From positions 10,341,532-10,405,531 of the forward strand of contig NZ_GG657754.1 of the NCBI RefSeq assembly GCF_000158915.1: a DNA stretch of 64,000 nt, read 5' to 3'. Source of the stretch: Streptomyces himastatinicus ATCC 53653 (GTDB lineage: Bacteria > Actinomycetota > Actinomycetes > Streptomycetales > Streptomycetaceae). Positions 59,741 through 64,000 of this stretch are shown here, one piece after another. The notes beneath the pieces were generated by a model. That model did not search any database. It was not told the DNA's origin and worked only from the letters and a program-made list of their open reading frames with translations. A program made the translations under genes and the position numbers. Position 1 is the stretch's first letter, and every line of letters begins with the position of its first letter.

Positions 59741-60836
59741 GGACGGCTGCCAGCCGGAGAGCCAGTCCGCGATCTCGTAGTCGGCGGCCTGCGCGTCGGT
59801 CAGCTGCGGCCGGTCGCCGCTCGCCGCACCGGAACCGGCGCCCGTGTTCTTGTACTCCGCGAAGCGGTCGTCCTTCCAGGAGAAGCCGCTCATGTCCGTC
59901 CACGGCGTGGTCTTGACCGCCGCCGACAGGTTCGTATTGCGGACGACCGTCTGCGGATCGAGGCTCGCGTCCCCGCCCGCGTGCCAGGGGCGGCCGAGGT
60001 AGAACGACCGGCTGGTGACGTCACCGCTGATGGTGCTGTCGATGAACAGGAAGCCCTTCTTCCCGGCCGCGGTCGAGGGCGCCGCGACATAGCCGCCGGA
60101 GCTGCCGTCGTAGCGCTTGACGAGCCGGATCGTCGACTTGTTGATGACGGCGGAGGCGCGGCCGAAGACGAAGTCGACATTGCCCTGGACCACCGAGTTG
60201 TTGACGTACACCCGGCCGACCGTGGTCTTGCTCGCGGAGTCGAGCAGCAGGGTGTCCTGGTCGCCGACCGCACCGATGTTGTCCAGCACGATCTTGTCCG
60301 CCGCGGTGCGCAGCGCGACCGCCTGCTTGTCGGTGATGCTCGTGTTGGCCTCGTTGAAGTCGTTCACGAACTGGAGGTGGCGCGCCTGGAAGTCGTCCGC
60401 CTCGACGGCGACGGTCGCGCTGCCGCCGGTGCCGTAGGTCCCGCCGCCCGGCTTGGGGGTGCCGGAGGCGTTGTTGTAGACGATGGTCACGTCACTCTTG
60501 TTGCCGGTGCTGCCCACCAGCCGGATGTGCGGCTTGTTGGAGGGGATCTTGACGGTCTCCCGGTACGTCCCGGGCTTGACGGAGATGGTGACCGCGGAGG
60601 AGTTGTTCGCCGGGACCGCGTTGACCGCCGCCTGGACGGTCGTGTACTGACCGCTGCCGTCCTTGGCGACGACGAGGGTCGCCGCGGCGGTGGAACCCGG
60701 CCGCGTGGGCCCGGCCGCTGTCGCCGAGCCAACCGGTGACCGGAACGGCGATCAGCGTGGCGCCGGTGGCGAAGGCCAGGGTGCCGACGAGCGGACCGGG
60801 GCGGCGGCGCCGGGAGCGCGGACGCGATGGGGGCAT
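59738..60836 (-). pseudogene. Secreted pectinesterase (CE8), frameshifted after the signal peptide
   Basis: The start at 60836 encodes an Arg-rich signal peptide with GTLAFATGATLIAVPV and GRAHAAG. The frame is then lost near 60,696-60,704. In the adjacent frame a complete catalytic domain continues (LVVAKDGSGQYTTVQAAVNA) to 59738. Family blocks are present: GTYRETVKIP, DTLLLDS, GNVDFVFGRASAVI and YLGRPW. One or two bases appear to be missing, so the enzyme cannot be exported as encoded. A sequencing error is the simplest alternative. The intact gene would demethylate plant pectin outside the cell. Confidence 0.75.
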
Positions 60837-60947
60837 GGAGGATCTCCGTCCCGTGGAGGCATGTGCGGGGGGTGTTCTGACGCCCTACGGTTGCCACGCC
60901 CCCGCGAAAGGTTGCCGCCCCTTCCACGGCCCGTTGGTGCTGCCGGG

Positions 60948-62303
60948 TCAGTCCGCGGCGAGCATCGCCAGGGCCGCCTCCGGATCCTGGGCCGGTGGAC
61001 CGGCGGGCCACCAGCGGCCCCGGTCCTTGCGGTACGGCCACCAGCGCCCGTCGCGTCCGTAGCGCACCTGGGCGTCGGTGCCCACCGCCGTCCAGCGGTT
61101 GCCCGCCGCGCGCAGCCGGGGCGCCCGCTCACCTTCCTCCCACGCGGCGGCGAGCTGCGCACGGGCGCGGGCCAGGGCCTCGGCGTCCGGCGTCCACTCC
61201 TCCTCCAGCACGGTGAGCGCGGCGGCCCCGCCGTGCTCCCAGGCCCGTACGGCGCGGGCCAGGTCCATGCGGTCGCGGCCGCAGCCCGCCGCGAGCCGTG
61301 CGGCGACCTCGGCCGGGGGACCGGCGGCGGTCAGCCGCACCGTGTCCTGCCACTCCGTCAGCACGGCCGGGACGGGGGACGTGGCATGGCCGGGAGCCAG
61401 CGCCTCGGCCAGCAGCCGCCGGGCGCGTACGGCGGCGTCGGCCGCGAGGAACTCCAGCGCGGCGACGTCCAGCCCGGGCGCCGGGTCCGTACCACCGGCG
61501 AGCGCCGGGGGCCGGCCGGGCGCGGCGACGGCCGGTGGGGGAGCGGGCAGCGCGGCCGGGCCGGGCTCGGTGAACGCCGCCTGAGCCGCTATGCCCGCCG
61601 GGGCCGGTACGCCTCCCGGGGCCGCGGCGGAAGCGTCGTCCCCGGCCGGTGCGGCGTGCCGGGCGGCGTGCGCCACGCTGCGGACCTGAAGCTCGTCCAG
61701 CAGCTCCCGCTCCCCGCGCCCGCGCATGAGCAGCAGCAGATACGGATCCTCGTCCAGCAGCCGGGCGACCTGGTAGCACAGCGCGGCGGTGTGCGGGCAG
61801 TGGTCCCACGCCTCGCACGCGCACTCGGGCTCCAGGTCGCCTATCCCCGGCAGCAGGTCGACGCCCACGGCGGCCGCGTCCTCGACGAGCTGTGGCGGCA
61901 TGTCGCGGTCGAGCAGCGCGGCGATATGCCCAGAGCGCTCCGCGACCACCTCCAGCAGCCGGTCCCACTCGCCGTCGTCCAGCTCCTGGAGCAGCACGTC
62001 GGAGCGGTACGGGGTGCGGTCCCGGTCCCGTACCACCGCGGTGATCCGCCCCGGCCGTACGCACACCGCGCCGACCGCGCCCTCGCGCGCATGCTTGCGG
62101 CCGCGCTTCAGCTGCCCGTTGTCCAGCGCGGTGTCCTCCAGGGCCTTCAGCCAGGCCTGGCCCCACCAGGTACGTGCGAAGCCGCGGCCGTGGGTGGGCG
62201 GCAGGGCGGCGAGGGTGCGCTCGGGCCGCCCGTCGGGCGTGTCCTCGGCGTATCCGTTCTCCTCGGCGTATCCGTTCTCGTCGGTGTTCCCGGCACGGCT
62301 CAT
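60948..62303 (-). CDS. SWIM zinc-finger protein paired with SNF2 helicase
   Basis: A 451-residue protein with an intact SWIM motif: Cys-x-Cys...Cys-x-His in ECACEAWDHCPH (about residues 162-173). The N-terminal part starts with a Glu/Asp/Asn/Gly-rich tail. FARTWWGQAWLKALEDTALDN is typical of SWIM proteins that neighbour SNF2-type ATPases in actinobacteria. The ATG at 62303 overlaps the helicase stop (ATGA). It presumably assists the helicase with nucleic acid or protein contact. Confidence 0.85.
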   Translation of the reverse strand: MSRAGNTDENGYAEENGYAEDTPDGRPERTLAALPPTHGRGFARTWWGQAWLKALEDTALDNGQLKRGRKHAREGAVGAVCVRPGRITAVVRDRDRTPYRSDVLLQELDDGEWDRLLEVVAERSGHIAALLDRDMPPQLVEDAAAVGVDLLPGIGDLEPECACEAWDHCPHTAALCYQVARLLDEDPYLLLLMRGRGERELLDELQVRSVAHAARHAAPAGDDASAAAPGGVPAPAGIAAQAAFTEPGPAALPAPPPAVAAPGRPPALAGGTDPAPGLDVAALEFLAADAAVRARRLLAEALAPGHATSPVPAVLTEWQDTVRLTAAGPPAEVAARLAAGCGRDRMDLARAVRAWEHGGAAALTVLEEEWTPDAEALARARAQLAAAWEEGERAPRLRAAGNRWTAVGTDAQVRYGRDGRWWPYRKDRGRWWPAGPPAQDPEAALAMLAAD

Positions 62304-64000
62304 CGCTCGGTCCCCCTCAGCTCCACCAGCTCCGCGAGTTCGGTGTCGGTCAGTTCGGTCAGCGCGGCCTCGCCGGAGCCCAGCACCGCGTCGGCCAGCT
62401 CCCGTTTGCGTTCCAGCATCGCGGCGATCCGGTCCTCCACGGTGCCCTCCGTAATGAGGCGGTGGACCTGCACCGGCTGGGTCTGGCCGATGCGGTACGC
62501 GCGATCGGTGGCCTGCGCCTCGACGGCCGGGTTCCACCACCGGTCGTAGTGGACGACATGGCCAGCGCGGGTGAGGTTCAGCCCGGTGCCCGCCGCCTTC
62601 AGCGACAGCAGGAACACCGGCGCCTCGCCGTCCTGGAAGCGCCGCACCATCTCCTCGCGGCGCGCCACCGGCGTACCGCCGTGGAGCAGTTGCAGCGGTA
62701 CTCCACGTGCGGTCAGGTGGGCCTCGAGGATCCGGGCCATCTGGACGTACTGGGTGAAGACGAGGACGCTCGCGCCCTCGGCGAGGATGGTGTCCAGCAG
62801 CTCGTCGAGCAGCTCCAGCTTCCCGGACCGGCCGGGGACCACGGGCCGGTCCTCCTTCAGGAACTGCGCCGGATGGTTGCAGATCTGCTTCAGTCCGGTC
62901 AGCAGCTTGACGATGAGTCCGCGCCGCGCGAGCCCGTCGGCGCCCGCGATCTCCGCGAGGATCTCCCGCACCACCGCCTCGTACAGCCCCGCCTGCTCCT
63001 TGGTGAGCGCGACGGCCCGGTCCGTCTCGGTCTTGGGGGGAAGTTCGGGCGCGATGCCCGGGTCGGACTTGCGGCGGCGCAGCAGAAAGGGGCGGACCAG
63101 CTTCGACAGCCGCTCCGCGGCGGCCGGGTCGCTGCCGCTCTCCACCGCCTGGGCGTAGCGCCTGCGGAACGCGTCATGGGTGCCCAGCATCCCGGGCGTG
63201 GTCCAGTCGAGGATCGCCCACAGCTCGGAGAGGTTGTTCTCGATGGGGGTGCCGGAGAGCGCGACGCGCGCCTTGGCCCCGATGGTGCGCAAGCGCTTGG
63301 CGGTCGCCGAGAACGGGTTCTTGACGTGCTGCGCCTCGTCGGCGACGACCATGCCCCAGGGGCCCGCCTCGGCCAGCCGCTGCGCGTCGAGCCGCATCGT
63401 GCCGTACGTGGTCAGGACGAACTCCCCGTCCGCGAGGTCGTCCAGGCTGCGCGCCGTTCCGTGGTAGCGGCGCACCGGCGTGCCCGGCGCGAACCGCTCG
63501 ATCTCGCGCCGCCAGTTGCCCATCAGCGAGGTGGGGCAGACCACCAGGGTGGGCCCGGCGGCCTCGGGCACGTCCTGCCGGTGCAGATGCAGCGCGATCA
63601 GGGTGACGGTCTTGCCGAGCCCCATGTCGTCGGCGAGACAGCCGCCGAGGCCGAGCGACGTCATCCGGACCAGCCAGTCCAGCCCGCGCAGCTGGTAGTC
63701 GCGCAGGGTGGCGGCGAGGGCCGCGGGCTGCGCGACGGGCGGCACGCCGCCGTCCTCCCCGTTCTCTCCGGGCCGGGCGAGGCGGTCGCGCAGCGCGGCC
63801 AGCCAGCCGGTGGCGTGCACCTCGATCTCTGCGCCGTCGGCCTCCGCGCGGCCGGTGAGGACGGCGCCGAGCGCGTTGACGGGGGCGAGCTTGCGGTCCT
63901 GGCGGTCGCGGGCGCGCCGCGCCGCCTCGGGGTCCAGGACCACCCACTGGTCGCGCAGCCGCACCAGTGGGCGGCCCGCCTCGGCGAGCTGGTCCAGCTC
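62300..64000 (-). CDS. SNF2/Rad54-family helicase-like ATPase, C-terminal part (runs off window)
   Basis: At least 566 residues in frame from the right edge to 62300. Two RecA-like lobes are visible: LADDMGLGKTVTLIALHL (motif I), VVADEAQHVKNP (DEAQ box, motif II), LSGTPIENNLSELW (motif III), then ASVLVFTQYVQMARILEAHL, LSLKAAGTGLNLTRAGHVVHYDRWWNPAVE and QATDRAYRIGQTQPV (motifs IV-VI). It remodels DNA-protein complexes using ATP. The N-terminal region continues beyond 64000. It is translationally coupled to the SWIM protein. Confidence 0.9.
   Translation of the reverse strand, partial: ELDQLAEAGRPLVRLRDQWVVLDPEAARRARDRQDRKLAPVNALGAVLTGRAEADGAEIEVHATGWLAALRDRLARPGENGEDGGVPPVAQPAALAATLRDYQLRGLDWLVRMTSLGLGGCLADDMGLGKTVTLIALHLHRQDVPEAAGPTLVVCPTSLMGNWRREIERFAPGTPVRRYHGTARSLDDLADGEFVLTTYGTMRLDAQRLAEAGPWGMVVADEAQHVKNPFSATAKRLRTIGAKARVALSGTPIENNLSELWAILDWTTPGMLGTHDAFRRRYAQAVESGSDPAAAERLSKLVRPFLLRRRKSDPGIAPELPPKTETDRAVALTKEQAGLYEAVVREILAEIAGADGLARRGLIVKLLTGLKQICNHPAQFLKEDRPVVPGRSGKLELLDELLDTILAEGASVLVFTQYVQMARILEAHLTARGVPLQLLHGGTPVARREEMVRRFQDGEAPVFLLSLKAAGTGLNLTRAGHVVHYDRWWNPAVEAQATDRAYRIGQTQPVQVHRLITEGTVEDRIAAMLERKRELADAVLGSGEAALTELTDTELAELVELRGTER

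Overview
High-G+C actinobacterial chromosome, almost certainly a Streptomyces or close relative. The evidence is about 70% G+C coding DNA with extreme third-position bias, many ATGA/GTGA/TGATG gene overlaps, GTG starts, two tandem EshA-type (family 2B) encapsulin genes, an ergothioneine cluster, and Rpf-type wall enzymes. No rRNA, tRNA, CRISPR array, insertion sequence or plasmid origin was recognised.

Layout. 1-9.7 kb: sugar or polyol catabolism. A partial phosphotransferase gene and a patch of decayed genes are followed by a GntR regulator (588) and a coupled operon of a TIM-barrel isomerase, a fused DhaK-DhaL ketose kinase and an RpiB-type isomerase. A second GntR (4580-5257) is divergent from a transporter-split transketolase-SDR operon. 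Two different palindrome families mark the probable operators of the two GntR proteins. Inferred logic: a four- or branched five-carbon ketose is phosphorylated and isomerised to an aldose phosphate (for example erythrose 4-phosphate) that the transketolase could use.

9.8-15.7 kb: a degraded acyl-CoA region. A CitE-type lyase, an MHS transporter, a decarboxylase beta subunit and a CaiB/BaiF CoA-transferase are broken. A MaoC-like hydratase, a LysR regulator, a decarboxylase alpha subunit and an acyl-CoA dehydrogenase are still open. The gene set resembles an itaconate-type CoA-transferase/hydratase/lyase pathway in decay.

15.7-24.4 kb: a luciferase-like oxidoreductase, a lipoprotein sulfatase with a ROK regulator, a two-component system, and a large sensor with PP2C phosphatase and anti-sigma-kinase domains. 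24.4-30.6 kb: a four-gene operon of a metallopeptidase/vWA protein, a double-AAA ATPase and two related large proteins of unknown function. This is the least explained system in the window. 30.6-33.3 kb: an MBL-fold hydrolase and a gltD-like gene, with an odd homopolymer-rich stretch at 30.56-30.70 kb.

33.3-38.6 kb: a steroid C/D-ring (HIP) catabolic block (ipdC, ipdB, ipdA, echA20, divergent from two SDR genes) in the same order as in mycobacteria. 38.6-45.6 kb: an SGNH hydrolase, an Rpf-LysM-M23 wall hydrolase with a consensus Crp site upstream, and the egtA-B-C-D ergothioneine operon. 45.8-49.2 kb: an MDR oxidoreductase with two acyl-CoA dehydrogenase subunits. 49.4-52.5 kb: a 64-residue membrane protein and the tandem encapsulin shells, with no recognised cargo gene. 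52.6-55.6 kb: secreted phosphodiester-cleaving enzymes and an acetyltransferase. 55.5-59.6 kb: xylose catabolism (ROK repressor, xylB, divergent xylA). 59.7-60.8 kb: a frameshifted pectinesterase. 60.9-64.0 kb: a SWIM zinc-finger protein and an SNF2 helicase that runs off the end.
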